64,000 nt of DNA. Origin: Streptomyces sp. NBC_01016. Its GTDB lineage: Bacteria > Actinomycetota > Actinomycetes > Streptomycetales > Streptomycetaceae. Positions 30,893 to 41,700 of the stretch are shown here, piece by piece (position 1 is the first letter of the stretch; each line of letters starts with the position of its first letter). Made by a program: the position numbers and the translations under genes. The notes beneath the pieces were generated by a model. That model did no database searches. It saw only the letters and a program-made list of their open reading frames with translations, and was not told the DNA's origin. The stretch is taken from assembly GCF_026341035.1 (NCBI RefSeq), contig NZ_JAPEOQ010000002.1, positions 2,542,001 to 2,606,000 on the forward strand, given 5' to 3'.

Positions 30893-33478
30893 ATGACGAT
30901 GCGCATCGAACGACTGGTGGCCGAGTACGGCGCTCCGGACCTGGGGATCGGCACGCCCAGTCCGCGACTCTCCTGGGCCCGTAGCGGTGGGGACGCGGAA
31001 CAGAGCGCGTACGAAGTGCGGCTCCGGACCGCCGACGGCGGCACCGAGGTGGCGGGTGGAGCCGGGCCCGAACAGGTGCTTGTCGCCTGGCCGTTCCGGG
31101 AGTTGCGATCGAGGGAGCGCGTCGAGGTCCAGGTCCGGGCCGAGGCGGATGGCACATGGTCGGCGTGGAGCGACCCCCTCGTGATCGAGGCCGGGCTGCT
31201 GACACCCGAGGACATCGAGGCGCGGTTCATCGGCCCACGGGACATCGGCGGTCTCGACGGTGGCACGGTCGTGCTCGCCCGCGACCTCGAGCTGGACGGG
31301 TCGGTCGCCGACGCGCGGCTGTACATCACGGCACACGGCGTCTACGACGCGTGGATCGGCGACCGCCGGGTGGGCGACCACCAACTCGACCCGGGCTGGA
31401 CGGCGTACGACACCCGCCTGCGTTACCAGACCTTCGACGTCACCGAGCACCTGCGGGCCCCGGGCGGGAACCGGATCGCGGTCGGCCTCGGCAACGGCTG
31501 GTACCGCGGACAGCTCACGTGGACGCTGCAACGCGACTCCTACGGTGACCGGCTCGGGCTCCTGGCCCAACTCGAGATCACCTACGCGGACGGCCGCCGG
31601 CAGACCGTCCTCACCGACGGCACCTGGTGCGCCGGGGAGACCGGGGTGCTCGCCGACGACCTCTACGACGGCCAGAGCACCGACCTGCGGGTGCCGCTCG
31701 CGCCCGAAGCCGTGGCGACCGGCCCGGTCGACGTCCTCGACGTCGACCTCGGCCGGCTCGTCGCGCCGATGGGCCCGCCGGTGCGCGAAGTCGCGACGGT
31801 GCCGGCGTGCGAACTGCTCACCTCGCCGACCGGAGCGCAGATCATCGACTTCGGAGAGAACGTGGTCGGCTGGGTACGTCTGCGTGTCACAGGGGAGCGC
31901 GGCGGCACCGTCACCGTGCGGCACGCGGAAGTACTCGAAGGCGGAGAGCTCGGCGTACGCCCGCTGCGCGAGGCCAAGGCGACCGACACCTACGTCCTCG
32001 CCGGCGGTCAGCAGGTGCTCGAACCGCGGTACACGTTCCACGGCTTCCGGTACGCGGAGGTCACGGGCGCCGAGGTGCGCCCCGAGGACGCCGAGGCCGT
32101 GGTGGTCAGCTCCGACCTGCGCCGTACCGGATGGTTCGAGTGCTCCGAGCCGGACGTGAACCGACTGCACGAGAACGTGATCCGGGGCATGCGCGGCAAC
32201 TTCGTCGACGTACCGACCGACTGCCCGCAGCGCGACGAGCGGCTCGGCTGGACCGGCGACATCCAGGTGTTCGCCCCCACCGCCGGCTTCCTCTTCGACG
32301 TGGGCGGATTCCTCGGCTCGTGGCTGCGGGACCTCGCGGCGGAGCAACGACCCGACGGCGGCGTCCCGTTCGTGGTGCCCGACGTCGTGCGCGAGCACAT
32401 CGGCGGCCCCCGGCCCGGTGACGCGCCGCACTCGCCGCCGGCCGGCTGGGCGGACGCGGCGGTCCACGTGCCGTGGACGCTGTACGAACGCTACGGCGAC
32501 GTCGGCGTCCTCGAGAGGCAGTACGACTCCATGAAGGCATGGGTCGACAAGGCCCACGCCCTGGCGGGCGAGTCCCTTCTGTGGGACACGGGATTCCAGT
32601 TCGGCGACTGGCTGGACCCGGACGCGCCACCGCACGACGCGGCGGCCGCGAAGGCGGACCCCGCCGTCGTCGCCACCGCGTACCTGGCCCGCAGTACTCA
32701 CCTCATGGCCCGCACCGCCGAGGTACTCGGGCACGAGGCCGACGCCCGGCGGTACGCACAGCTGTCGGCCGACGTCGCGCAGGCCTTCCACAAGGAGTAC
32801 GTCGGACCGCACGGCACGGTGCGCAGCGACTGCCAGACGGTGTACGCGCTGGTGCTGGTCTGGGGCCTGCTCGACACGGACGTGCAGCGGCGTGGTGCGG
32901 GGGACCGGCTGGCGACGCTGGTCCGCGAGGCCGACTTCCACGTCAGTACCGGATTCCTGGGCACACCGGTGATCCTGGACGCCCTGTGCGAGGCCGGGCA
33001 CCCCGAGCTGGCGCACGCGATGCTCCTGACCCGTACCAACCCGTCGTGGCTGTACCCGGTCGGCATGGGCGCCACGACTATCTGGGAGCGCTGGGACTCG
33101 ATGCTGCCGGACGGGTCCGTCAACCCCGGCGAGATGACGTCGTTCAACCACTACGCGTACGGGGCGGTCGCCGACTGGCTGCACCGGAGCGTGGCGGGAC
33201 TCGCCCCGGCCGCGCCCGGCTATCGCGAGGTCACGGTGCGGCCTTTGGTGACCGGCCAGTTGGACCGCGCGTCGGCCCGGCTCGACAGCCCGTACGGCCC
33301 GGTCGGTGTCGCGTGGCGGCTGGCAGGCGAGCGGTTCGAGCTGGAGCTCGACGTGCCGCCCGGAGTCACGGCCCACCTCGACCTGCCGCTGGACGAGCCG
33401 GCCCGCAGCGTCGGGCCGGGCACGCACCACGTGGCCGGGGACTGGGTGCCGGTGGGGAATCCGCTGCCCGCCCGCTGA
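30893..33478 (+). CDS. Alpha-L-rhamnosidase, GH78
   Basis: The 861-aa enzyme cleaves terminal alpha-L-rhamnose from glycosides. Order: an N-terminal Ig-like region (PSPRLSWARSGG, the GH78 start), carbohydrate-binding beta domain (VYDAWIGDRRVGDHQLDPGW, then TAYDTRLRYQTFDV), and the (alpha/alpha)6 barrel with DVPTDCPQRDERLGWTGDIQ, carrying the acidic residues of the active site, and MGATTIWERWDSM. A C-terminal beta domain has TSFNHYAYGAVADWL and GYREVTVRPL. GAGGAGG precedes ATG 30893; a second ATG at 30899 has better spacing. No signal peptide is seen, so the enzyme should be cytoplasmic and act on imported substrate. Confidence 0.92.
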   Translation: MTMRIERLVAEYGAPDLGIGTPSPRLSWARSGGDAEQSAYEVRLRTADGGTEVAGGAGPEQVLVAWPFRELRSRERVEVQVRAEADGTWSAWSDPLVIEAGLLTPEDIEARFIGPRDIGGLDGGTVVLARDLELDGSVADARLYITAHGVYDAWIGDRRVGDHQLDPGWTAYDTRLRYQTFDVTEHLRAPGGNRIAVGLGNGWYRGQLTWTLQRDSYGDRLGLLAQLEITYADGRRQTVLTDGTWCAGETGVLADDLYDGQSTDLRVPLAPEAVATGPVDVLDVDLGRLVAPMGPPVREVATVPACELLTSPTGAQIIDFGENVVGWVRLRVTGERGGTVTVRHAEVLEGGELGVRPLREAKATDTYVLAGGQQVLEPRYTFHGFRYAEVTGAEVRPEDAEAVVVSSDLRRTGWFECSEPDVNRLHENVIRGMRGNFVDVPTDCPQRDERLGWTGDIQVFAPTAGFLFDVGGFLGSWLRDLAAEQRPDGGVPFVVPDVVREHIGGPRPGDAPHSPPAGWADAAVHVPWTLYERYGDVGVLERQYDSMKAWVDKAHALAGESLLWDTGFQFGDWLDPDAPPHDAAAAKADPAVVATAYLARSTHLMARTAEVLGHEADARRYAQLSADVAQAFHKEYVGPHGTVRSDCQTVYALVLVWGLLDTDVQRRGAGDRLATLVREADFHVSTGFLGTPVILDALCEAGHPELAHAMLLTRTNPSWLYPVGMGATTIWERWDSMLPDGSVNPGEMTSFNHYAYGAVADWLHRSVAGLAPAAPGYREVTVRPLVTGQLDRASARLDSPYGPVGVAWRLAGERFELELDVPPGVTAHLDLPLDEPARSVGPGTHHVAGDWVPVGNPLPAR

Positions 33479-33559
33479 GGTGTCGGTCCGAACGTTCCAT
33501 CCAGAGGCTGAGGCTCCCTCACCTCAGGTCGGTTTCTCAAAGGCGAGAAGGGAGCGGCG

Positions 33560-35113
33560 ATGAAGACGAAGTGGTTCGGAACGCTTCGTGGAGCAGGTTC
33601 CAGGTTGGCTGTCGCGGCGGTTGTCGCGTGTACCGCGCTGTCCGGGTGCGCGACCGGACACCCTGCGGGAGGCTCCGCGGTCAAGGGCCAACGGACACTG
33701 ACCCTTGGTGTGTCGGGAGAGCCGCAGTCGTTCGACCCCGCCCTGCAGCAGAGCGGCGGCGACCAGCGATGGCGATGGCAGGCGACCTTCGACACGCTGC
33801 TGCGCTGCGACGCCGATGGCAACGTTGTCCCCAACGCGGCCCAGAGCTACAAGCTCAGCAAGGACGCGAAGACCCTCACCATGAAGCTCCGCAAGGGGAT
33901 GACCTTCTCGGACGGCACACCGGTGAACGCCGCCGCCGCGAAGGCGACCATCGAGCACATGAAGAAGGGCGGCGGTTCCGACGCCGGCCGCGTCGCCGAG
34001 GTCACCGTCAAGACGCCGGACGCCCACACTGTCGTACTCAAGGCACCGCGCCCCACCGGCCAGTTGCCCACGTTCATGTGCCTGGCGCCCGGCGCCATCG
34101 CGGAGCCGAAGCAGATATCCAGCGGCTCCGTCGCCTCGGTTCCCGTCAGCTCAGGGCCGTACAAGCTCGACCCGGGCGGATCGACCTCGGGGTCCGTCTA
34201 CCGGTTCGTCAAGCGCGACGACTACTGGAACGCCGACGCCTACGCGTACGACACCGTCGAGTTCGTCACCATGTCGGACTCCACCGCTCGGCTCAACGCG
34301 CTCATGTCCGGTGAGATCGACGGCGCCGTCATCGACCAGGACCAGGCGGCCGAGGCACGCAACACCGGCCTCCACGTCCTGTCGAATCCCGGCACTTGGA
34401 CCGGCATGTACATCAACGACCGGGCCGGCAAGAAGATCCCCGCACTCGGCGACGTACGGGTGCGCCGCGCGATGAACATGGTCTTCGACCGGAAGGCCAT
34501 CGCCGACCACATGTTCGGAGGCGAGGCCGCGCCCACCACCCAGATCTTCAACCCGGGCTCCACCGCGTTCGAGGCGAAACTCGACAAGGCCTACCCGTAC
34601 GACGTCGCGCGGGCGCGCCGACTCATGAAGGAAGCGGGTCACGCGGACGGCTTCACGATCGAGGTGCCGAGCGAGGCGGACGGCAGCGCCGTCTACAACC
34701 CCCTCGTGATCCAGCAGCTCGGGCTGCTGAACATCCGCGTCAAGGAGGTCCCGCTCACGGGGCCGACCGCGATCTCCGACATCCTCGGCGGCCGGTTCCC
34801 CGTCATGTACGCACGGATGAGCACGTCGGCGTCGTCGCTGTTCAGCATCGTCGAGGCGCTCGAGCCCGGCTCCATCTGGAACGTCATGCGGACCAAGGAC
34901 CCGAAGCTGCAGAAGCTCCTCGAAGAGGCTCAGGTCGCGCGCGGCAAGCGCGGCGACGAGGTCTATCGGGAGATCAACGAATACGTCGTGGACCAGGCCT
35001 GGTTCGTGCCCTGGGTCGCGGAGAACACGTTCTTCGCGACGCGGGACGCCTCGATGGTGCCCGAGATGACCGACCCGTTCCGCTTCAACCCGTACCTGAG
35101 CGACTTCAAGTAA
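33560..35113 (+). CDS. Solute-binding lipoprotein of an oligopeptide-type ABC importer (SBP family 5)
   Basis: The 517-aa protein has a lipoprotein signal with lipobox LSGC at about residue 30. The SBP_bac_5 body follows: LTLGVSGEPQSFDPALQQSG, LRKGMTFSDGTPVNAAAAKA, SSGPYKLDPG, DVRVRRAMNMVFDRKAIADH and RARRLMKEAGHADGF. Family 5 proteins bind peptides, nickel chelates or, in many soil bacteria, oligosaccharides. Its place between two rhamnosidase genes argues for a rhamnosylated saccharide or plant glycoside. AAGGGAG lies before the ATG. It is anchored to the outer face of the membrane. Confidence 0.92.
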   Translation: MKTKWFGTLRGAGSRLAVAAVVACTALSGCATGHPAGGSAVKGQRTLTLGVSGEPQSFDPALQQSGGDQRWRWQATFDTLLRCDADGNVVPNAAQSYKLSKDAKTLTMKLRKGMTFSDGTPVNAAAAKATIEHMKKGGGSDAGRVAEVTVKTPDAHTVVLKAPRPTGQLPTFMCLAPGAIAEPKQISSGSVASVPVSSGPYKLDPGGSTSGSVYRFVKRDDYWNADAYAYDTVEFVTMSDSTARLNALMSGEIDGAVIDQDQAAEARNTGLHVLSNPGTWTGMYINDRAGKKIPALGDVRVRRAMNMVFDRKAIADHMFGGEAAPTTQIFNPGSTAFEAKLDKAYPYDVARARRLMKEAGHADGFTIEVPSEADGSAVYNPLVIQQLGLLNIRVKEVPLTGPTAISDILGGRFPVMYARMSTSASSLFSIVEALEPGSIWNVMRTKDPKLQKLLEEAQVARGKRGDEVYREINEYVVDQAWFVPWVAENTFFATRDASMVPEMTDPFRFNPYLSDFK

Positions 35114-35158
35114 CCCCGGCCGCAAGGCTGTTGCCATCACGAGGAGGTGAGGCATCCC

Positions 35159-36100
35159 ATGATCGGTTACACCCTGCGCCGGCTCGCCTCGGCGCTCCTG
35201 CTCACCGTCGCGGTCACGTTCGTGACGTTCGTTCTGATCTTCAGCGACAGCAACGCCATCGCCCGCGCCACGCTGGGCAAGGCCGCCACCCAGGCGGCCG
35301 TGGACCAGAAGGCCGCGCAACTCGGCCTCGACCGTCCCGTCCTGGTCCAGTACCTCGACTGGGTGGGCGACGTCCTGCACGGCTCGCTCGGCGTCAGCTT
35401 CTTCACCGGGGAGTCGGTGACGTCGATGCTGACGACCCGGCTGCCCGTGACGCTCTCGCTCACCGCCGTGGTCGTCGTCCTGACGGCACTCGTCAGCGTG
35501 CTCGTCGGCACCCTGGCCGCCGTGCGCGGCGGCTGGCTCGACCGGACCCTGCAGATGTTCGCCGTGTCCGGCGCGGCCGTGCCCGCGTTCATCGTCGCGA
35601 TCTTCCTGGTGCTCCTGGTCGCGGTCGAATGGGGCTGGCTGCCCGCCACGGGATACGTCCCCTTCGCCCGCGGCCCCGTGGAGTGGGCGAGGTCCCTCGC
35701 GCTGCCAGTGCTCGCCATCCTCGTCGGCTCGATCGGTGGCGCGGCACAGCAGTTCCGCGGCGCCGTCTCCGAGGTCCTCCAGCAGGACTTCGTCCGTACG
35801 CTGCGCTCGCGCGGCATCGGCGAGTTCGGCATCGTCTTCCGGCACGTGCTGCGCAGCGCGGCCGCCCCCGGCCTGACCATCCTCGGCCTGCAGACCATCG
35901 GCATGCTCGGCGGCGTCGTCCTCATCGAGCAGGTCTTCGCGCTGCCCGGCGTCGGCGACCTCGCGGTCGAGATGACGCTGCGCTCCGACATCCCCGTCGT
36001 CATGGGGTGCGTCGTGTTCACCGTCCTCGTCGTCGTGGTCGTCAACCTCGTCGCGGACATCGTCGGCGCCTGGCTCAACCCGAAGGTGAGGCTCGGATGA
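35159..36100 (+). CDS. ABC importer permease, DppB type
   Basis: This 313-aa membrane protein starts MIGYTLRRLASALLLTVAVT. It has six helices and the DppB-family segments LGLDRPVLVQYLDWVGDVLHGSLG and the EAA coupling loop QQDFVRTLRSRGIGEFGIVF, then LPGVGDLAVEMTLRSDIPVV. GAGGAGG lies 11 bases before ATG 35159; the GTG at 35147 falls inside the ribosome binding site. It overlaps the next gene by ATGA. Confidence 0.92.
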   Translation: MIGYTLRRLASALLLTVAVTFVTFVLIFSDSNAIARATLGKAATQAAVDQKAAQLGLDRPVLVQYLDWVGDVLHGSLGVSFFTGESVTSMLTTRLPVTLSLTAVVVVLTALVSVLVGTLAAVRGGWLDRTLQMFAVSGAAVPAFIVAIFLVLLVAVEWGWLPATGYVPFARGPVEWARSLALPVLAILVGSIGGAAQQFRGAVSEVLQQDFVRTLRSRGIGEFGIVFRHVLRSAAAPGLTILGLQTIGMLGGVVLIEQVFALPGVGDLAVEMTLRSDIPVVMGCVVFTVLVVVVVNLVADIVGAWLNPKVRLG

Positions 36101-37875
36101 GCGCGGAACAGGTCGCCAGCCCCGTCGTCGACCGCGAGGCTCTCGCAGGCGGCACGGCTTCTGCCGGTGACGGCCGCGGCGGCGGGACCTCCATAGGGCG
36201 CCGCCTGCTGCGCGACCCGCTGGCCGTCGCGGCCCTCGTGTACGTGACGCTCGTCGTGCTGGTCGGCATACTGGCGCCGCTGCTCGCCCCGAACGGGCCG
36301 AACCACGTCGACGTCAGCCAGGCCAACACCCCGCCGTTCGTGGGCGACTTCGTGCTCGGCGGCGACTCCTCGGGCCGCGACATCCTGTCCCGGCTGCTCT
36401 GGGCGACGCGCGGCACCCTGCTCTCCTGCGTCATCGTGCTGGCCGTCTCGACCGTCGTCGGTGTCGTCGGCGGCCTGCTCGCGGGCTACTTCCGGGGGCC
36501 CGCCGAGGCGATCGCCGGCTGGGTCGCCGACGCGGTCATGGCGCTGCCCGGCATCGTGCTGCTCATCGCCATGTACACCGTGATCGGCCCGTCGATTCCG
36601 ATGGCCATGGCCGTGTTCGGTGTCCTCATCGCGCCCGCGAACTATCGGCTCGTACGGGCCGTTGTCGCCGAGGTGCGCGGCGAGCTCTACATCGACGCCG
36701 CGAAGGTCTCCGGCCTCTCCGACCTGCGGATCATCTTCCGGCATGTCCTGACCGCCGTACGGGCGCCGATCATCATCCAGTCCGGGTTCATCCTCGCGGC
36801 CGGTATCGGCATTCAGGCGGGACTGGAGTTCCTCGGCCTGGGCGACCCGCGCGACCCCTCGTGGGGCGGCGTCCTCCAACAGGCCTTCTCCACGGTGTAC
36901 TTGAACCGCGGCGCGGTCGTCGCACCGGCCCTCGTCGTCAGCCTCACCATCCTCGCGTTCGTCCTGCTCGGTAACGCGTTGCGCGACGCGCTCCAGGGCT
37001 CCGGACGGAATCGGCCCGCGACCGCCGAACGCCTCGCGGCGGCCCGCGCTGCCCACCCCGCGTCGTCCCACACCCCGGAGGCCGACGCCCTCGTGAGCGT
37101 ACGAGGCCTCGCGCTCGGCTACCCCGACGGCGAGGGCGGCGTAAGCGAAGTGGTCGAGAGCGTGGACCTGTGCGTACACCGTGGCGAGATCCACGGCCTG
37201 GTCGGCGAGTCCGGGTCGGGCAAGTCGCAGACGGCGTTCGCGATGCTCGGGCTGCTGCCCAAGGACGCGGTGGTGCTCGGCGGCGCGGTGTTGTTCGACG
37301 GCGCCGACCTGCTGGCCGACACCGCCGCGATGCGCCGGGCGCGCGGTACCCGCATCGCCTACGTGCCGCAGGAACCGATGAGCAACCTCGACCCGACGAT
37401 CACCATCGGCCGCCAGCTCACACTCGGCCTGCGGGCAGTGAAGCGCATGCCGAAGGCGCAGGCGCGCATCCACCTCCTCGGCATCCTGGGCCGGGTCGGG
37501 ATCGCCGACCCGGAGGCGGTCTTCGCCATGTACCCGCACCAGATCTCGGGTGGCATGGCGCAGCGCGTCCTCATCACCGGCGCGCTGGCGGGCGACCCGG
37601 AGCTCATCGTCGCCGACGAGCCGACGACGGCCCTCGACGTCACCGTGCAGGCCGACGTGCTCGCACTCCTTCGCGAACTGCGGGACGAGCGCGGGCTCGG
37701 GATGCTCCTGGTCACCCACGACCTCGGGGTCGTGGCCGACATCTGCGACACCGTGAGCGTCATGCGCGGCGGCACGATCGTCGAGCAACAAGAGGTCAGG
37801 TCGTTGTTCGCCGACCCCGAACACCCCTACACACGCGAGCTGTTGTCGTCCGCGCTCGACCCCGAGGAGTCGTGA
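36097..37875 (+). CDS. Fused ABC permease and ATPase (DppC-DppD type)
   Basis: A single 592-aa frame joins two subunits. Residues 1-305 are a DppC permease (LLRDPLAVAALVYVTLVVLV, SSGRDILSRLLWATRGTLLS, coupling loop YIDAAKVSGLSDLRIIFRHV). A linker rich in Ala/Arg runs at about 305-330. The rest is a DppD ATPase: GLVGESGSGKSQTAFAML (Walker A), YVPQEPMSNLDPTITIG (Q-loop), HQISGGMAQRVLI (signature), LIVADEPTTALDVTVQADVL (Walker B) and the C-terminal HPYTREL oligopeptide-ATPase motif. The ATG overlaps the preceding stop. Such fusions are known in actinobacteria; they fix one permease:ATPase pairing and leave the second ATPase separate. Confidence 0.92.
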   Translation: MSAEQVASPVVDREALAGGTASAGDGRGGGTSIGRRLLRDPLAVAALVYVTLVVLVGILAPLLAPNGPNHVDVSQANTPPFVGDFVLGGDSSGRDILSRLLWATRGTLLSCVIVLAVSTVVGVVGGLLAGYFRGPAEAIAGWVADAVMALPGIVLLIAMYTVIGPSIPMAMAVFGVLIAPANYRLVRAVVAEVRGELYIDAAKVSGLSDLRIIFRHVLTAVRAPIIIQSGFILAAGIGIQAGLEFLGLGDPRDPSWGGVLQQAFSTVYLNRGAVVAPALVVSLTILAFVLLGNALRDALQGSGRNRPATAERLAAARAAHPASSHTPEADALVSVRGLALGYPDGEGGVSEVVESVDLCVHRGEIHGLVGESGSGKSQTAFAMLGLLPKDAVVLGGAVLFDGADLLADTAAMRRARGTRIAYVPQEPMSNLDPTITIGRQLTLGLRAVKRMPKAQARIHLLGILGRVGIADPEAVFAMYPHQISGGMAQRVLITGALAGDPELIVADEPTTALDVTVQADVLALLRELRDERGLGMLLVTHDLGVVADICDTVSVMRGGTIVEQQEVRSLFADPEHPYTRELLSSALDPEES

Positions 37876-38714
37876 TGACGGACGCAACCCCGCTGCTGCG
37901 GGTGGAGAACCTCGTCGTCGAATACCGGTCGGGACGCCTGCGCTCGACGAAGCGGATCATCGACGACGTCAGCCTCGACATCGCACCGGGCGAAACGCTC
38001 GGCCTGGTCGGGGAGTCCGGCTCCGGCAAGACGACGATCGGGCGCGCGGTCCTCGGGCTCGCGCTGGTCACGTCGGGCCGCATCCTGCTCGACGGCACGG
38101 ACATCGGCGGCCTGCGCCGCCGCGAGCGACGTGACCGCGCCCGAGACGTGCAGGCGATCTTCCAGGACCCGTACTCGTCGCTGAACCCGTCGATGTCGAT
38201 CGCGGACATCCTCGCCGAGCCGATCCGCGAGGGAACCCCGGCCTCGCGACGGGGGCGGGTACGCGAACTCCTCGACGCCGTCGGTCTGCCCACGGACGCC
38301 GGGCGGCGGCGGGCGCGGGAGTTCTCCGGCGGCCAGCGCCAGCGCATCGCGATCGCGCGCGCCCTGGCACTGAGCCCGCGCCTCATCATCTGCGACGAAC
38401 CGACCAGTGCCCTGGACATGAGCACCCAGACCCGCGTACTCGGCCTGCTCAAGGAGATCCAGCAACGCACCGACGTGTCCTACCTGTTCATCAGCCACGA
38501 CCTGGGCGTCGTACGCGAGATGAGCGACCGCACCGCGGTGCTGCTCGGCGGCCGCATCGTGGAACAGGGCACGGCCGAGCAGATCGCCCGGGACCCCCAA
38601 CACCCGTACAGCCGAAGGCTGCAGATGGCCACGCCCGTGGCCGACCCCGTACTGCAGGCGCGGCGCCGCGAGGAACGCCTGGCGATGCTGCGCGAGCAGG
38701 CGGCCGCGGGCTGA
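37875..38714 (+). CDS. ABC importer ATPase, DppF type
   Basis: The 279-aa second ATPase has GLVGESGSGKTTIGRAVLGL (Walker A), QAIFQDPYSSLNPSMSIADI (Q-loop, DppF form), EFSGGQRQRIAIARALAL (signature), LIICDEPTSALDMSTQTRVL (Walker B), HDLGVVREMSDR (H-loop) and DPQHPYSRRLQ. The ATG overlaps the previous stop by one base (TGATG), so all transporter genes are coupled. It should pair with the fused ATPase half in the heterodimeric motor. Confidence 0.92.
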   Translation: MTDATPLLRVENLVVEYRSGRLRSTKRIIDDVSLDIAPGETLGLVGESGSGKTTIGRAVLGLALVTSGRILLDGTDIGGLRRRERRDRARDVQAIFQDPYSSLNPSMSIADILAEPIREGTPASRRGRVRELLDAVGLPTDAGRRRAREFSGGQRQRIAIARALALSPRLIICDEPTSALDMSTQTRVLGLLKEIQQRTDVSYLFISHDLGVVREMSDRTAVLLGGRIVEQGTAEQIARDPQHPYSRRLQMATPVADPVLQARRREERLAMLREQAAAG

Positions 38715-38749
38715 CCACTACCGCCACACCCCTGACGGAAGGACCCCTG

Positions 38750-41700
38750 GTGGACCAGGACTTGACCGACCTCTTCGACAACCCGCCGGCACACAACGGC
38801 CCCGTCCCGCTGTGGTGGTGGAGCGGCGGCCCGGTCACGCGCGAGCGCGTGCGGTGGCAGCTGGAGCGCTTCGTCCAGGGTGCGATCCACGATGTCGTCC
38901 TCATGAACCTCGCGCCGAAGGGACCGACGTACGGGGCGCAACCCGACGACCCGCCGTGGTTCAGCGAGCGGTGGTGGGACCTCGTCACCTACACATGCGA
39001 CGTCGCCGACGAACTCGGCGTCCGCCTCTGGTTCTACGACCAGATCGGGTTCTCGGGGGCCAACGTCCAAGGCACCGTCGTGGCCACGCACCCGGAGGCG
39101 GCGGGGCGGGTGCTGCGCACCGCCGTGACCGAAGTCGGCGAGGACGGCACGCTGCCGCTCGCCGAACGCGACCACGTCGTGGGCGTGTACGGGGACCGCG
39201 CGGGGGACGGCTGGCAGCGGCTCGACGTGCGCGACGGCCGGGTGGACGCCGCCCCCGGCACCCGCATACGCGTCGTGACCTGGCGCGACACCGCCTTCGA
39301 CTACCTCGACCCGCACGCCTGTGCCCTCCTTCTCGACGCCGTGCACGGCGAGTTCGAGCGCCGCCTCGGCGACCGCCTCGGCAACGTCATCACCGGCAGC
39401 TTCCAGGACGAGCTGCCCGCCATGCCCACGTGGTCTGCCCGGTTCGCGGCCGAGTTCGAGCGCCGCCGGGGTTACGACCTGCTCGACCACCTGCCGTCGT
39501 TGTGGGAACGCGGGGGTGACGCCGACGACGCCGTACGAGCCGACTACCACCTCGTGCGCACCGAACTGGCCGAGGAGGCGTTCTTCCGGCCGCTCGGTGA
39601 GTGGCACGAACGGTGGGGCATGCTCGTCGGCGCGGATCAGACCAACCCGGCCCGCGCCGGCTGGCCGACCCAGAGCTCGCAGCTCTACGGCGACTACTTC
39701 ACGACCCACCGGTGGATCAACGCCGTTGGCAGCGACCACGAGGGCGACGCCCGCGTCCACTCGTCCATGGCCGACCTGTACGGGCATCCGCGCGTGTGGA
39801 TCGAGTCGTTCCACTCCAGCGGCTGGGGCGGCACGCTGGAGGACACCTGGGACTGGCTGCTCCCGTTCTTCCGCAGCGGCGCCGACCTGTACAACCCGCA
39901 CGCCGCCTACCTCGACACACGCGCCGGCTGGTTCGAATGGGCGCCGCCGGGAACCGACTTCAGGCAGCCGTACTACGCGGTCTACCCGAGCTTCGCCCGC
40001 GCGGTCGCGCGCACGTCGGCGCTGCTGACCTGGGGAGACCACGTCGTCGACGTCGGAGTGCTCTACCCCTCGACCACGGGGCACGCGGAACTGGCACCGG
40101 ACGAGCCGATCGACTACTTCGGCGAGGGACCCATCGGCGGCCCGCACGAACGGGCCGACCGCGCGCACATCACCTACCAGGCACTCACCGGCACGAACAA
40201 CTGGTTCCGCCACACCCCGAGCCTGCTCGACCGCGCCGGGATCGACTTCGACGTCGTCGACGAGGACTCCCTGCACCGCGCGACGGCAGGCGACGGGAAG
40301 TTGCGGGTCGGGGCGCTCGGGTTCCGCACCGTGCTTCTCCCGTCGGTCACCCACCTGCGGCCCGGGACGGCGGAGCAACTCGTCGCACTGCTCGACGCCG
40401 GGGGACAGGTCGTGGTCGTGGGCGCCGACCCGGTGACGGTGACCGGCCGCGACTCTTCCACGGCGCTCGCCGCCCTCGTCGAACACCCCAAGTTGATCCG
40501 CGCCGACACACCCGAGCAGGCGGTCCGGCTGACCGCGGACGCCGGCACCCCGGCATGGGCGCCGCACGGGCTGCGCGCCCGCCGCCGCGGCGATGTCACC
40601 GCCGCGTTCGTCCCGGCCGCCGAGCCGAACGCGACCGCGTACCCGCTGCGCCAGGACCCGGACTCACTGCACTGGGACGAGATCGACTTCGACCCCGGCC
40701 GGTACGCGGCACGCACCCACGTGGACGTGGCGGGTCCGGTGGCCGAGGCGGAGGTGTGGAACCCGGCGACGGGCGAACGCCGGCCGGCGCCGATCGTTCC
40801 CTCGTCGGCGGGCAGCCGTATCGAGGTCGACCTTGCCGGGGCGCCCGCCGTCTTCGTCGTCTGGCGCGCCGGCGAGCGTCGGCCAGAGCACCCGGCGCAG
40901 CCCGCCGCCGCGACACCCGCTCCTCCGGTCGTCGAAGAACCGCTCGACGACGGATGGACCCACGAACTCGTCCCCACCCTCGACAACACCTGGGGCGACA
41001 TGGCGCTGCCCGCCGGCCCGGACGACGTACCACTCGAGGTGTGGCGGATGCGATGGCGCGACGGCGAGGCCGAACCGGTCGACGTCCGCGCCACGTTCGG
41101 CCAGCAGGTACTGGTGCACGGCCCGTCGGCCACGCCCCCCGGACCACTGGGCGAGCGCGACGCGGAGCGCGTACATAAGGGCGCCGAACTCGCGGACCCC
41201 GACTGGCAGTTGCACCGCTTCTCGGCATCCCGCGGACTCGACACCGACCACGGACACCGGTACGAGCCGAAGGGGTTCGTGCCCGAGGAATTCCTGGTGC
41301 TGCCCGCGCCCGGCGAGGGCGAACACCTCTCCGTCCGTACGGTGTTGAGGGTGGAAGAGCCCGGGCCGTACCTCCTCACCGTCGCCGCACCGGCGGCGAA
41401 GCAGGTGTGGTTCGACGGGGTGCCGTGCACGGCCGACGGCGACCGTTACGCCACGACGATGCCCGTACGGTTCTCCGGCCGGACCGCCGTACTGGAGTAC
41501 CGGGTGGGCGCCGGTGAACTGCCGGCCACGGTGCACGGGAACCACCCCGAGACCCTCGGGTCGTGGTTCATGCTCGAACGCCCCCAACAGCACGTGGAGC
41601 GTCCCGAGTTCATCGCCCCCGGCCAGGTGGCAGGCGGCGAGGGCGACGTACGGACCCGGTTCCGCACACCGTCCGACGCCGACGGCGTCACCCTGGTCAC

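Noticed and set aside
30785..33430. Very long leftward open frame (881 codons) opposite the GH78 gene
   Set aside because: It mirrors the GC-skewed codon usage of the rhamnosidase, has no family motifs and is rich in V/R/G; it is an antisense shadow. The same holds for 35167-37887, 40664-42874 and 46314-48119 on the minus strand and 15783-17150 on the plus strand.
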